Shown piece by piece: positions 17,491 to 26,599 of a stretch of DNA of 64,000 nucleotides (position 1 is the stretch's first letter; each line of letters begins with the position of its first letter). This DNA comes from Sphingomonas dokdonensis. GTDB taxonomy: Bacteria; Pseudomonadota; Alphaproteobacteria; Sphingomonadales; Sphingomonadaceae. Under the pieces are notes generated by a model, which saw nothing but the letters and a program-made list of their open reading frames with translations, was not told the DNA's origin and did no database searches. The stretch is taken from the NCBI RefSeq assembly GCF_002197685.1, contig NZ_NBBI01000004.1:310001-374000 (forward strand), given 5' to 3'. The translations under genes were made by a program, and so were the position numbers.

Positions 17491-17636
17491 CCTGTTCCCC
17501 CCGCTCGAACCCGTCGTTACCTAACGATCGGCTCGCCGTTGTCACGCGTCAGGCCGTTGCTCCAAACGCAAACGTCCGGTGCGGCAAACGCGCCGCTCCG
17601 GGGGTGTCAATTCGATCGTGGCCTTGTAGCATTAGC

Positions 17637-17660
17637 GAACAGTTGTTCGTGATGTGAACA
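17637..17660. promoter_or_regulatory. Triple GAACA/TGTTC half-site cluster, candidate operator
   Basis: Between the divergent amidohydrolase and M24 genes, GAACA (17637-17641), TGTTC (17644-17648) and GAACA (17656-17660) alternate in orientation. They form a palindrome with a 2-bp centre overlapping another with a 7-bp spacer. The cluster ends 19 nt before the M24 start at 17680, a usual place for a repressor site. No cognate regulator is identified. Confidence 0.45.
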
Positions 17661-17679
17661 CAAGCTTTTGGGGGAATCG

Positions 17680-19023
17680 ATGTCGGCACTTCTTCTGGCC
17701 ATGGCGCTCGCCGCCGCACCGGCCACGGCCACCACCCGCGGCGCCGAGCTCCAGATGCCCGCCATCCTCCCGCTCGAGCGCCGCGCCGAGACCGAGGATC
17801 GCTGGCTCAAGCTCCGCTTCGAAAAGGTGCTGCCCACGCTGATGCGCCGTGACAAGGTGCAGATGTGGGTGCTCGTCGCCGGCGAGTATAACGAGGATCC
17901 GGTGATGGCGACGATGCTGCCCGCCACCTGGCTGCACGCGCGCCGCCGCACCATTCTCGTCTTCTTCGATCCGGGCGAGGGCAAGCCGATCGAGAAGCTC
18001 GCGCTCGCCCGCTATCCCGTCGGCGATTTCCAGCCCGCCTGGAACCCGGACGAGCAGCCCGATCAATGGGCCGAGCTCGCCAGGATCATTGCGGACCGCA
18101 ACCCCGCCACGATCGCGCTCAACCGCTCGGAAGGCTTCCCGCTCGCCGATGGCCTCAGCTCCACCCACTATGAGGCGATCGTCCGCGCGCTCGGCCCGGA
18201 CATGGCAAAGCGCCTCGTCTCGCACGAACGCCTCGCGCTCGGCTGGCTCGAAACGCGCATCCCGGAGGAGATGGCCAGCTACCCGATCGTCTCGCGCATC
18301 TCGCATTCGATCATCGAGGAGGGGTTCTCCGAACGCGTCATCACGCCCGGCGTCACCACCTCGGACGATGTGGTCTGGTGGTTCCGCAACCGGATCAATT
18401 CGCTCGGGCTCGACACCTGGTTCCAGCCCAGCGTCGCGATCCAGCGCGCCGATGGCGGCAAGTTCAGCGTGCAGGAGATGGGCCATCGCGGCGACACGAT
18501 CATCATGCCGGGCGACATGCTCCACGTCGATTTCGGCATCACCTATCTCGGCCTCAACACCGATATCCAGCGCCTCGCCTATGTGCTGAAACCGGGCGAG
18601 ACACAGGCGCCCAAGGGCCTGCGCGATGGCTTGGCGGCGATGAACCGCGTGCGCGCCGCCACCATCGCGGCGTTGAAGCCGGGCCGCTCGGGCAACGACG
18701 TGCTCGCCGCCGCCCGCCGCCAGGTCGAGGCCGAGGGGATCGACGGCACGATCTATTCGCACCCGATCGGCTATCACGGCCATGGCGCGGGTACCTGGAT
18801 CGGCGCCTGGGAAAGCCAGAAGCCCGCGCCCGGCCGCGGCGACTATCGCATCGACCCCAGCACCGCCTGGTCGATCGAGCTGAACGCGCAGAAGAACGTG
18901 CCCGAATGGGGCGGGCAGAAGGTCCGCTTCATGCACGAGGAAAACGGCTTCCTCTCCCCCGACGGCACCTTCCGCTTCCTCGACGGCGGCCAGGAGGAGT
19001 TCATCCTCCTACCCCGCCCCTGA
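17680..19023 (+). CDS. Exported M24 family metallopeptidase (Xaa-Pro type), copy 1
   Basis: A 447-residue protein with a signal peptide (cleavage near ATATTRG). The pita-bread fold ligands are visible: Asp in HVDFG, Asp in NTDIQR, His in YHGHGAG, Glu in WSIELNAQ, Glu in MHEENG. So an active dinuclear aminopeptidase or prolidase is plausible, acting in the periplasm. It is a close paralogue of the gene at 19321-20673; both have WLHARRRTILVFFDPG-like and HPIGYHGHGAG segments. ATG 17680 has GGGGGAA upstream. It faces the paralogue tail to tail. Confidence 0.88.
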   Translation: MSALLLAMALAAAPATATTRGAELQMPAILPLERRAETEDRWLKLRFEKVLPTLMRRDKVQMWVLVAGEYNEDPVMATMLPATWLHARRRTILVFFDPGEGKPIEKLALARYPVGDFQPAWNPDEQPDQWAELARIIADRNPATIALNRSEGFPLADGLSSTHYEAIVRALGPDMAKRLVSHERLALGWLETRIPEEMASYPIVSRISHSIIEEGFSERVITPGVTTSDDVVWWFRNRINSLGLDTWFQPSVAIQRADGGKFSVQEMGHRGDTIIMPGDMLHVDFGITYLGLNTDIQRLAYVLKPGETQAPKGLRDGLAAMNRVRAATIAALKPGRSGNDVLAAARRQVEAEGIDGTIYSHPIGYHGHGAGTWIGAWESQKPAPGRGDYRIDPSTAWSIELNAQKNVPEWGGQKVRFMHEENGFLSPDGTFRFLDGGQEEFILLPRP

Positions 19024-19090
19024 CCAGAACGGCGCTTAAGCAAGGCTGAGCCTCAGCCGAGCGGATCACGACGGCAATCACATAAACTGC

Positions 19091-19186
19091 GTCACCCCGG
19101 CCCTGTGCCGGGGTCCACTGTTCCGCAAAATAGACGCAATAAAGCTCGCGGCACCCTGGATGCCGGGACAAGCCCGGCATGACGGA
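19091..19186. repeat. Dispersed palindromic repeats, second locus
   Basis: Two palindromes sit between the convergent M24 paralogues. One at 19091-19118 has stem ACCCCGG / CCGGGGT; the other at 19157-19186 carries ATGCCGGG / CCCGGCAT. The second, read on the minus strand, differs by about one base from the element at 3272-3300. The paired layout with about 40-60 bp spacing is also shared with that locus. Confidence 0.75.
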
Positions 19187-19247
19187 TGGAATGATGCATC
19201 GCTCCCGTTTTACCTCGATGAACGGTTCGACTCGCGCAGCGCTATCA

Positions 19248-19285
19248 CAAAAAAGAAGGGCCCCATCCGTCGCCGGATGAGGCCC
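19248..19285 (-). terminator. Rho-independent terminator of the peptidase/receptor operon
   Basis: On the minus strand a stem GGGCCTCATCCG / CGGATGGGGCCC with a GCGA loop is followed by TTCTTTTTT. It lies about 36 nt after the stop of the M24 gene at 19321. It would end the transcript running from the receptor through the peptidases. Confidence 0.85.
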
Positions 19286-19320
19286 AGTTTTGGGCACGGG
19301 ATGAACCGGTCAGCGGCGCC

Positions 19321-20673
19321 TCAGCGGTCGCCGATCAGGTGAAACTTGGTCTGGCGCCCGTCGATGTAGCGAACGGTCTTGCCGTCGAAGAAGGCGTCTT
19401 CCTCGCTCTTGAAATCGACCATCTGGCCGCCCCACTCGGGCACCGCCTTGGTCGCCATTAGTTCGATCGACCAGGCGATGTTCGGCCGCAATTTGTATTC
19501 GCCGGTCGGCACGAACTTCTGTTCTTCCGACAGCCCGATCGAGCTGCCCGCGCCATGGCCGTGATAGCCGATCGGGTGCGAATAGATCGTCGGCTTCAGC
19601 CCCGCCGCGATCGCCTTCGCCCGCGCGCGGTTCAGCACCTCGTTGCCCGTCGCGCCGACGCGAAACTCGCTGGTCACCGCGTCCTGCACCCGGTTGTTGT
19701 CGCGAAGCCCAGCCTTCAGCCCGGCCGGCGCGTCAGTCTCGCCATCGCGCAGCACATAGGCCACATGCTGCGTGTCGGTCATGAAGTTCAGATAGTTGAT
19801 GCCGAAATCGACGCGCAGCATGTCGCCCTTCTGGATCACACTCGCCTTTTCGCGCAGCACGCCCGGCACCCCCTTGCGCGTCACCTCGACCGATGGGTGA
19901 AACCACGAACCGAGCCCAAGGTCCGCCACCCGCTGGCGATACCACCAGACCAGATCCTCGTTGGTCGTCACCCCCGGCTTCACCACCGCGGAGGAAAAGC
20001 CCTCGCCGATGATCGCATGCGCCACGCGCACGATCTCGGGATAGACCTTCATTTCCTCGGGCGTGCGAGTCTCAAGCCAGCCGATCGCCAGCGGATAGCC
20101 CGAAACGATGCGGCCCTGCTGCTCGGGCGTCAGCGCCTTCGTCAGGTCGGTATATTGGCTGTGCGTCAGGCCGTCGCCGAACGCCGTCAGCGAGGAAATG
20201 TTGAGCGCGATCTTCTTCGGATTACGCTCCGCGATCAGCTCGCGGACACGCGCGAACTGGTCGGGCTGCTTCTCCATGTCCCACACCGGCGTGTAGAGAT
20301 CGCCCATGCCGTGCTTGCTGACGACCAGCCGCTCGATCGGCTTGCCGTTGCCGGGATCGAAGAAGATCAGGATCGTCCGCCGCCGCGCGCGCAAATTGGT
20401 CGCGTTCAGCATCGTCGAGACGACCGGGTCTTCCAGATATTCGCGCGCGATCAGCACCCACATGTCGATGCCGTTCTCGCGCATCAGCTGCGGCAGCACG
20501 GTTTCGAAGCGGCGCTCCAGCCACGCATCGCGCAGCTGCGCCTGATCGCGCAGGCTCATGATCTTCGGCATGGCCGGCGACATGGACTGTTCTTCCTGCG
20601 CCATAGCCGCGGGCGCGAGCGCCACCATGGCGAACGCAGCGGCGCCGCCCAACAGGCTCTTCAATCGTGGCAT
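19321..20673 (-). CDS. Exported M24 family metallopeptidase (Xaa-Pro type), copy 2
   Basis: A 450-residue periplasmic peptidase with a clear Sec signal ending AAMAQ near residue 26. Ligand motifs are Asp in RVDFG, Asp in MTDTQH, His in YHGHGAGSS, Glu in WSIELMAT and Glu in KSEEDAF. These match its paralogue at 17680 in order and spacing. ATG 20673 follows AGGGGAGG. It lies 15 nt after the upstream M24 gene stop, in the operon with M20 and the TonB receptor, and is the last gene before the terminator. Proline-containing peptides are the expected substrate by family. Confidence 0.88.
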   Translation of the reverse strand: MPRLKSLLGGAAAFAMVALAPAAMAQEEQSMSPAMPKIMSLRDQAQLRDAWLERRFETVLPQLMRENGIDMWVLIAREYLEDPVVSTMLNATNLRARRRTILIFFDPGNGKPIERLVVSKHGMGDLYTPVWDMEKQPDQFARVRELIAERNPKKIALNISSLTAFGDGLTHSQYTDLTKALTPEQQGRIVSGYPLAIGWLETRTPEEMKVYPEIVRVAHAIIGEGFSSAVVKPGVTTNEDLVWWYRQRVADLGLGSWFHPSVEVTRKGVPGVLREKASVIQKGDMLRVDFGINYLNFMTDTQHVAYVLRDGETDAPAGLKAGLRDNNRVQDAVTSEFRVGATGNEVLNRARAKAIAAGLKPTIYSHPIGYHGHGAGSSIGLSEEQKFVPTGEYKLRPNIAWSIELMATKAVPEWGGQMVDFKSEEDAFFDGKTVRYIDGRQTKFHLIGDR

Positions 20674-20688
20674 TGCGCCCTCCCCTTG

Positions 20689-21939
20689 TTATCCGAACGG
20701 CTTGTCGAGCGACGATGGCGGCTGCGTGAAGAAGCGCGGCCCCCGCTCGGTCATGTAAAAGCAATCCTCGATGCGGATGCCGAACTTGCCCGGCAGATAC
20801 AGCCCCGGCTCGTTCGAAAAGCACATCCCCGGCGCCAGCTTCGTCGTCTCGCCATGCACCAGGTTCACCGGCTCGTGCACGTCAAGCCCGATGCCATGCC
20901 CGGTGCGATGCGACAGCCCCGGTAGCGCGTAGCGCGGGCCGTAGCCAAGCTTCTCGTAATAGCTTCGCACCGCATCATCGACGCTGCCCGCGGCCACGCC
21001 GACCTTTGCCGCGTCCATCGCCACGTTCATGCCCTGGCGCATATGGCCGAACACACGGCGCTGCTCCGCGGTCGGCTCCCCGAAGACGAAGGTGCGTGAG
21101 ATGTCGGAGACATAGCCGTGCATCGTGCAGGTGCAGTCCATCAGCACGACGGTGCCTTCCGCCACCTTCAGCCGCTCCTTGGAGCCATGCGGCAGCGCGC
21201 TGCCCGGCCCCACCTGCGCGCTGCTCGACGCGCGCTGGCCGCCGAACCGCGTCAGCTCGGCTTCCATGATCGCGTTGATGTCGTTGCCGTTCATCCCCGC
21301 CTGCACCTGGCCGTGCGTGGCGCGGTACGCCGCGATCATGATGTCGTTGGCGCGCTGCATCAGCGCGATCTCGGCCGGGCTCTTGATCATGCGCAGCGCA
21401 TTGACCGGCGCGGCGCCCGAGACGGTTTTCAGACCAGGCAGCAGCCGCCGAACGCCATCGACGATGAAGAAGCGCGCCGTCTCCTCCACCGCCAGCGTGC
21501 CGGCATCGAGCTTCTTTTCCTTCAGCCAGCCGGCGATCACCGCAAAGGGGCTTTCGTCCTCCTGCCACACCCGCACCTCGCCCGGCACGTCGAGCATTTC
21601 GCGGATCGACGGCTCCTCGAAGAACGGCGTTACGATCAGCACCGGGCCCTCGGCCGGGATCACCGCCGCCGTGGTCCGCTCGCTGCGCCACCAGTCGACA
21701 CCGGTGAAATACACGAGGCTCGATCCCGCCTCGACCAGCAGCGCCGACAGGTTGCGGCGGCGAAGCTCCGCCTGCATCCGCGCCAGCCGCGCCTCACGCT
21801 CGGCGCGGCTGATCGGCGCAATCGGCGGCCACGACGGCGCCGCCGCGCCCTGCGCCAGCAACGCACCAGGCATGGCGATCAACGCCGCGCCAGCCGCCGC
21901 CCCGCGCATCACGTCGCGCCGCGCAACAGCCCCGATCAC
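20689..21939 (-). CDS. Exported M24 family Xaa-Pro peptidase (PepP/PepQ-like), copy 3
   Basis: A 416-residue canonical creatinase/prolidase-like protein. A Tat-like ARRDVMRGAAAG precedes a hydrophobic signal. The C-terminal domain has the textbook set: Asp in VLMDCTC, Asp in YVSDISRTF, His in TGHGIGLDVHEP, Glu in SNEPGLY and Glu in IRIEDCF. The N-terminal creatinase domain shows VYFTGVDWWRSERT. It is more canonical than the two other M24 copies nearby. GTG start at 21939 overlaps the M20 stop by 4 nt. Confidence 0.9.
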   Translation of the reverse strand: MIGAVARRDVMRGAAAGAALIAMPGALLAQGAAAPSWPPIAPISRAEREARLARMQAELRRRNLSALLVEAGSSLVYFTGVDWWRSERTTAAVIPAEGPVLIVTPFFEEPSIREMLDVPGEVRVWQEDESPFAVIAGWLKEKKLDAGTLAVEETARFFIVDGVRRLLPGLKTVSGAAPVNALRMIKSPAEIALMQRANDIMIAAYRATHGQVQAGMNGNDINAIMEAELTRFGGQRASSSAQVGPGSALPHGSKERLKVAEGTVVLMDCTCTMHGYVSDISRTFVFGEPTAEQRRVFGHMRQGMNVAMDAAKVGVAAGSVDDAVRSYYEKLGYGPRYALPGLSHRTGHGIGLDVHEPVNLVHGETTKLAPGMCFSNEPGLYLPGKFGIRIEDCFYMTERGPRFFTQPPSSLDKPFG

Positions 21940-23348
21940 TTACGGCTCCCCAGATCGCGCAGCAGGTAATCCCAATAATCGAGCTGCTTCAGATACGCGT
22001 CGATCGGCACGCGCTCGTCGGTGCCATGCGCCCGCGCATCGTCCGCCTTCAGCGCCAGCGCGCCCGCGCCATAGGTCGGGATGCCCGCCGTGCGGAACTC
22101 GCGCCCGTCGGTGCCGCCCGACGACATGCTCGGCTTCAGCTCGACCCCCGGATAGGTCGCGTCCATCGCCTTCTGCAGCCGTGCGAACAGCGCCGGGTTC
22201 ACCGGCGACACCGGGCTTTCCACGCCCTCGCCGACCATCGCCACGGTCAGCTTGTCGTTGTTCAGTGTCTTGGCGATCGTCGCCCGCACGTCCTCCACCT
22301 TGGTGCCCGGAAAGATGCGGCAATTGACGTTCGCGGTCGCATTCTGCGGCAGCGCGTTGGGCGCATTGCCCGCCTCCAGCATCGTCGCGACGCAGGTGGT
22401 CCACAGGATGTTCGCCTGATGCGGATATTTCTCCGCCACCGCGCGCGCCGCGGCATCGTTCGGGTTCTTGAGCAACGTCGTCAGCGCATTGCCCAGCTCG
22501 CCGCCCTTCTCCTTCGCCAGATCGGCGACCATGATGCGCGTGATCTCGTTGAACTGCACCGGAAAGCGCAAGCCCTCCAGCTTCACCAGCCCGCGCGCCA
22601 GGTCGTAGATCGCATTGTCCGGCATCGGCGCCGAGCTGTGGCCGCCCGGGTTCTTCGCCGAGATGGCGTAATTGGCGTAGGTCTTCTCCGCCGCCTGGAT
22701 GTTGAAGCGGTACTTGCCGTCCTCGCCCTGCTGCCCGCTGCCGGCATCGGAATTGAGCGCGAACTCGGCGCGCGACACCAAGGGATGCTTGGTCAGCGCC
22801 CGCGTCGACAGCATGCCGGTTTCCTCGTCGCCCGAAAAGGCGAGCAGCAGGTCACGCTCGGGCACGAAGCCCGATTTCTTCAGCCGAATGAAGCTGGCGA
22901 CCAGCGCGGTCACGCCCGCCTTGTTGTCGGTCGACCCACGGCCATAGATATAGCCGTCCTTCTCGGTCGGCACATACGGGTCGGTGGACCAGTTTTCCTT
23001 CAGCGCATCCACCACGTCCATGTGGCCCAGGAACGCGATGGGCTTCGCGCTCGGGTTGCGGCCGGCGTAGCGGACCACCAGCGCGGCGGTCTTCTCGCCC
23101 TCCGAATCCACCGGCACAACCATGATCTCGTCGGCCTTGAACCCCGCCTCGCGCAGCCGCTTCGAATAATTCTCGATCAGCGTCGGCACCTGCCCACGGC
23201 CGCGCGCCGTCGGCGTCGCGATCGCTTCCTCCAGCATCTGCCGCGCCATCGCGCGATCGGCGTCGGTCACCGGCGCGGCGGCGGCGCTCAGCGCACCTGT
23301 GGACAAAGCGGCCGCCAGCGCAGCCCCGGCATACCAACGCACCTTCAT
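21936..23348 (-). CDS. Exported M20/M25/M40 family metallopeptidase
   Basis: A 470-residue zinc exopeptidase with a Sec signal (to about residue 24). The family motifs are FLGHMDVVDA (His/Asp), GRGSTDNKAG (bridging Asp), FSGDEETGM (catalytic and metal Glu) and the dimerisation-domain GGHSSAP. It resembles carboxypeptidase- and dipeptidase-type M20 enzymes. ATG 23348 with GGGGATAAG upstream is preferred over the longer frame. It sits 72 nt after the TonB receptor gene and overlaps the next M24 gene, so it should act on imported peptide material. Confidence 0.9.
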   Translation of the reverse strand: MKVRWYAGAALAAALSTGALSAAAAPVTDADRAMARQMLEEAIATPTARGRGQVPTLIENYSKRLREAGFKADEIMVVPVDSEGEKTAALVVRYAGRNPSAKPIAFLGHMDVVDALKENWSTDPYVPTEKDGYIYGRGSTDNKAGVTALVASFIRLKKSGFVPERDLLLAFSGDEETGMLSTRALTKHPLVSRAEFALNSDAGSGQQGEDGKYRFNIQAAEKTYANYAISAKNPGGHSSAPMPDNAIYDLARGLVKLEGLRFPVQFNEITRIMVADLAKEKGGELGNALTTLLKNPNDAAARAVAEKYPHQANILWTTCVATMLEAGNAPNALPQNATANVNCRIFPGTKVEDVRATIAKTLNNDKLTVAMVGEGVESPVSPVNPALFARLQKAMDATYPGVELKPSMSSGGTDGREFRTAGIPTYGAGALALKADDARAHGTDERVPIDAYLKQLDYWDYLLRDLGSRK

Positions 23349-23420
23349 GATCTTATCCCCACCCAAAAACGATAACCGGAGGCGTAACAGCGCACGCCCC
23401 CGGTTCAAGCGTCACGATCT

Positions 23421-26400
23421 TTAGAAACCGACCGAGGCGCTCAGGAAGAAGTAACGGCCTGCCGCATCATAGAATTGCGGATAGGTGTTGCCGTTGCCGC
23501 CATCCTCGATCGCCGCGGTGGTGGTGAGCGGCGGATCCTTGTCGAACAGGTTGTTGACGCCCGCGCGGAAGACCAGATCCTTGCGCACCGTGAACGCGGC
23601 GGCGAGGTCGAAGTAATTGCGCGCGCCCAGCTCGCGGTTCACCTCGGAGAAGCTGCCGGTCAGCGCCGGCTGGCTGCTGGTCTGCGAGATCTTCACCGAC
23701 GAGACGTAGCGCCACGTGCCGGTCAGGCTGAAGCGATCGGCCGGCGACCAGGTCGTCATGAACTTGTGGCGCCATTCCGGCCGCGGACGACCGCACAGGC
23801 CGGCATACAGCCCCTTGCACTCATATACGTCGGACTGCGGCGAGTTGGGCAGCGGCACCGTCTTATACGAGTCGAGGTAGGTGCCCACCAAATTGAAGTT
23901 CAGGCGGCCGGCGTTGATGCCCAGATCGTCCAGGCGCATCCGGTAATCGACCACCACGTCGACGCCCTTGGTCTGCAGCGATCCGGTGTTGACGTTGAAG
24001 CGGCGGAAGAAGCCGTTCTCGCCCTGCCACAAGGATCCGCTGTCGGGGCTGCGCTGGATCAGGCTGCAGAAATACGGGTCGCCGTTCGCCAGGCAGTTCG
24101 AGATCGACAGGTTCGGGTTCACGCTGCCGACCAGGTTGTCGACCTTGATGTCGAAATAATCGACCGAGATGGAAAGCCCCGGCACGAAGCGCGGCTCGAA
24201 CACCGCACCCAGCGCCAGCGTCTTGGCGGTTTCCGGATCGAGGTCCGGGTTGCCGCCGATCAGCGAGTTGAACTGGCCCGCCGGATTGTCGACGATGTTG
24301 CCATATTGCCCCGCCGTCACCCCGGTACGGGCGCATTGCGCCGCCGTCGCGATCGGGTTCGCGCCCGAGCACGGATCGTACGAGCCGTTGGCATTCTCGG
24401 TCAGCTCGACCTCGAACAGCTGCTGGCTGGAGAACAGCTCGATCACGTTGGGCGCCCGCACCGCCCGCTGATACGATCCGCGCAGGCGGAAATCGCGCAC
24501 CGGCGACCAGTTCAGGCCCAGCTTGTAGGTGTCGGTCTTGAACCCGCTGTCATAGTCCGAATAGCGATACGCGCCCTCGAACGACAGGCTCTGGAAGAAC
24601 GGGCGATCCTCCACGAGCGGTACGATCAGTTCTCCGAACAGCTCCTTCACCGCAACCGATCCGCTGATCGGCAGCTCCGGGCTGGCCGCCGCCTGGTAGA
24701 TTTCGTCCGGCTGATAATCGACCGCGTTCTTGCGATATTCGTAGCCGAAGGCGACCGCGACGCCGGTGTTGGCGAACGGCGAGGTGAAGCCCCACTCGCC
24801 CAGGTTGCCGTCCACCGCCGCGACGATGTTGACGAGGTTGGTGTCGCCGGTGATCGACTTCACCTCCGCGACATAATCCACCGCATCCTGGCTGGCGGCA
24901 CCGCTGAAATAGTTGAGCGGCGCGCAGCGCGCGTCATTGTTGTTGGGGTTCGCATCGGCGTTTATCGCGCAGACGATCTGCCCGGCCGAATTGCGCACCG
25001 CGTTGAACGCGTTGGCCGTCCGCTGGCGGTTCGCGTCGCCCGAGAAGCGGCTGCGATAGTTCACCTTCGAGTACAGGCCATAGACGTCGTACTTGAACGG
25101 CCCGCCGATGTCGCCACGCGCGCCCACCACGATGCGATAGCTCTGGTGCTGGATGTCGTCCTGGCGGTTGCCACCCTCGACGTTGCGGCGCGCGACCAGC
25201 ACGCCGTTCGCGACCGACTGCGGGCCGACATAATTGCCCGCCGCGTCATAGATGCTGCCGGTCGACAGCCCGCGGCTGGTGCACAGATAGCTCGCCTGCT
25301 GCGCGCTCAGGAACGGATTGTCGCAGTTGATGCCGCTGATGCTGCCCGCGCCCACGGTGATGCCGGCACTGTTGGTGCCCGGCGCGATCTGCGCGACCGA
25401 GCGATCCTCCATGAAGCCCACCTCGAGATACGGGGTGAAATTCTCGTTCACCTCATAATGCGCGGTCGCGCCCAGCGTGTAGCGTTCGTCGGGGCGCTGG
25501 TAATAATTGTACGGCGCAAAGTTGTAGGTCAGCGTGCCCGGCACGAACTGCCCGTCGCGCGTCGCGCGGAACGAGGTCGGCAGGCCCGGGATGCGGCCCG
25601 CATTGGTGAAGTTTGCCGGATCGTTGGTGGCCGAGCCGCTGCACGAGAATTCGCTGCCGCCCGTCCCCGTCGCGCCCAGCGCGCAGGCGCTGTAGTCATA
25701 GTCGCGCTGCAGGATCGCGTTGACCTTGCGATAGGTGGCATAGCCGGTGACGTTGCCGCGGCCCTCGTCCAGATTGCCGCCGAACACCGCCGAGACCTCG
25801 GTGGTGAAGCCGTTCCACACGTTCTTGTCCGGCTTCAGATACGCGCCCGGCACCCGCTCGTTATTGCGGTCGAGCAGGTCGCGCAGGCCGTCGCGATCGT
25901 TGGTGTGCTGGTATCCGCCGATGCTGCCGGTGAAGCGAACGCCGCTGAAATTCTCCACGAGCTTGAAGTTCACGACACCCGCGATCGCGTCGGAGCCGTA
26001 CACCGCCGATGCGCCGCCGGTCAGCACCTCGACCGACTGGATCAGCGGCGTCGGCACCTGGTTGATGTCCGACGGGATGTTCTTGGGCGAGCCGTACGGC
26101 AGGCGGCGGCCGTTGATCAGCACCAGCGTGCGCGACGGGCTGAGGCCGCGAAGGTCGACCTGCGCCGTGCCGGTCGCTTCGTTCGAATTCGCCGCGCCCT
26201 GCGCCGCGAACACCTGCGGCAATTGGTTGACGAGGTCTTCGGTGCGCACCGTGCCGCGGATCGCGAACTCCTCGGCCGCCACGGTCGTCACCGGGCTGAC
26301 GCTTTCGAGATTGGGCGAGCGGATGCGCGATCCGGTGATGACGATATCGCCGCCGCCGCCGCTCGCCGTGGTGGCGTCCGCCGGGCTTTCCTGCGCCAGT

Positions 26401-26474
26401 GCCGGCATCGCCGCGCCGCCCAGCATCACGGCCGAACAAAGCAGGAAACGACGTAAATGTGACCTGTTCGTCAT
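23421..26474 (-). CDS. TonB-dependent receptor
   Basis: A 1017-residue outer-membrane gated porin of the long sphingomonad type. The signal peptide ends PALAQ; then comes a Gly-rich linker, a TonB-box-like DIVITGSRIRSPNL and a plug domain (TEDLVNQLPQVF, LINGRRLPYGSP, EVLTGGASAVYGSDAIAGVVNF). A 22-strand barrel follows, ending in an aromatic residue (SASVGF). No STN signalling domain is seen. The frame is open upstream, but ATG 26474 with GGGGAG matches the signal. It probably imports the substrate of the exported peptidases encoded next to it. Confidence 0.95.
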   Translation of the reverse strand: MTNRSHLRRFLLCSAVMLGGAAMPALAQESPADATTASGGGGDIVITGSRIRSPNLESVSPVTTVAAEEFAIRGTVRTEDLVNQLPQVFAAQGAANSNEATGTAQVDLRGLSPSRTLVLINGRRLPYGSPKNIPSDINQVPTPLIQSVEVLTGGASAVYGSDAIAGVVNFKLVENFSGVRFTGSIGGYQHTNDRDGLRDLLDRNNERVPGAYLKPDKNVWNGFTTEVSAVFGGNLDEGRGNVTGYATYRKVNAILQRDYDYSACALGATGTGGSEFSCSGSATNDPANFTNAGRIPGLPTSFRATRDGQFVPGTLTYNFAPYNYYQRPDERYTLGATAHYEVNENFTPYLEVGFMEDRSVAQIAPGTNSAGITVGAGSISGINCDNPFLSAQQASYLCTSRGLSTGSIYDAAGNYVGPQSVANGVLVARRNVEGGNRQDDIQHQSYRIVVGARGDIGGPFKYDVYGLYSKVNYRSRFSGDANRQRTANAFNAVRNSAGQIVCAINADANPNNNDARCAPLNYFSGAASQDAVDYVAEVKSITGDTNLVNIVAAVDGNLGEWGFTSPFANTGVAVAFGYEYRKNAVDYQPDEIYQAAASPELPISGSVAVKELFGELIVPLVEDRPFFQSLSFEGAYRYSDYDSGFKTDTYKLGLNWSPVRDFRLRGSYQRAVRAPNVIELFSSQQLFEVELTENANGSYDPCSGANPIATAAQCARTGVTAGQYGNIVDNPAGQFNSLIGGNPDLDPETAKTLALGAVFEPRFVPGLSISVDYFDIKVDNLVGSVNPNLSISNCLANGDPYFCSLIQRSPDSGSLWQGENGFFRRFNVNTGSLQTKGVDVVVDYRMRLDDLGINAGRLNFNLVGTYLDSYKTVPLPNSPQSDVYECKGLYAGLCGRPRPEWRHKFMTTWSPADRFSLTGTWRYVSSVKISQTSSQPALTGSFSEVNRELGARNYFDLAAAFTVRKDLVFRAGVNNLFDKDPPLTTTAAIEDGGNGNTYPQFYDAAGRYFFLSASVGF

Positions 26475-26599
26475 CGTATATCTCCCCGATTTTTGATAAA
26501 GAAATATCGTCCGTCGCCGGCTTCCCCCGCCGGCGCGGCGATCGTCTTGGTAGTTACCAGTGCTTCCGTTAAGCGCCGGCGCGGCGCGCGTTCTGGCGG

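Noticed and set aside
19043..19057. GGCTGAG-C-CTCAGCC palindrome after the first M24 gene
   Set aside because: Short stem with one-base centre and no U-tract; not convincing as a terminator.
23475..26456. A 993-codon open frame on the plus strand
   Set aside because: It is antisense to the TonB receptor, whose plug and barrel motifs are unmistakable; the product is Arg/His-rich noise caused by high GC.
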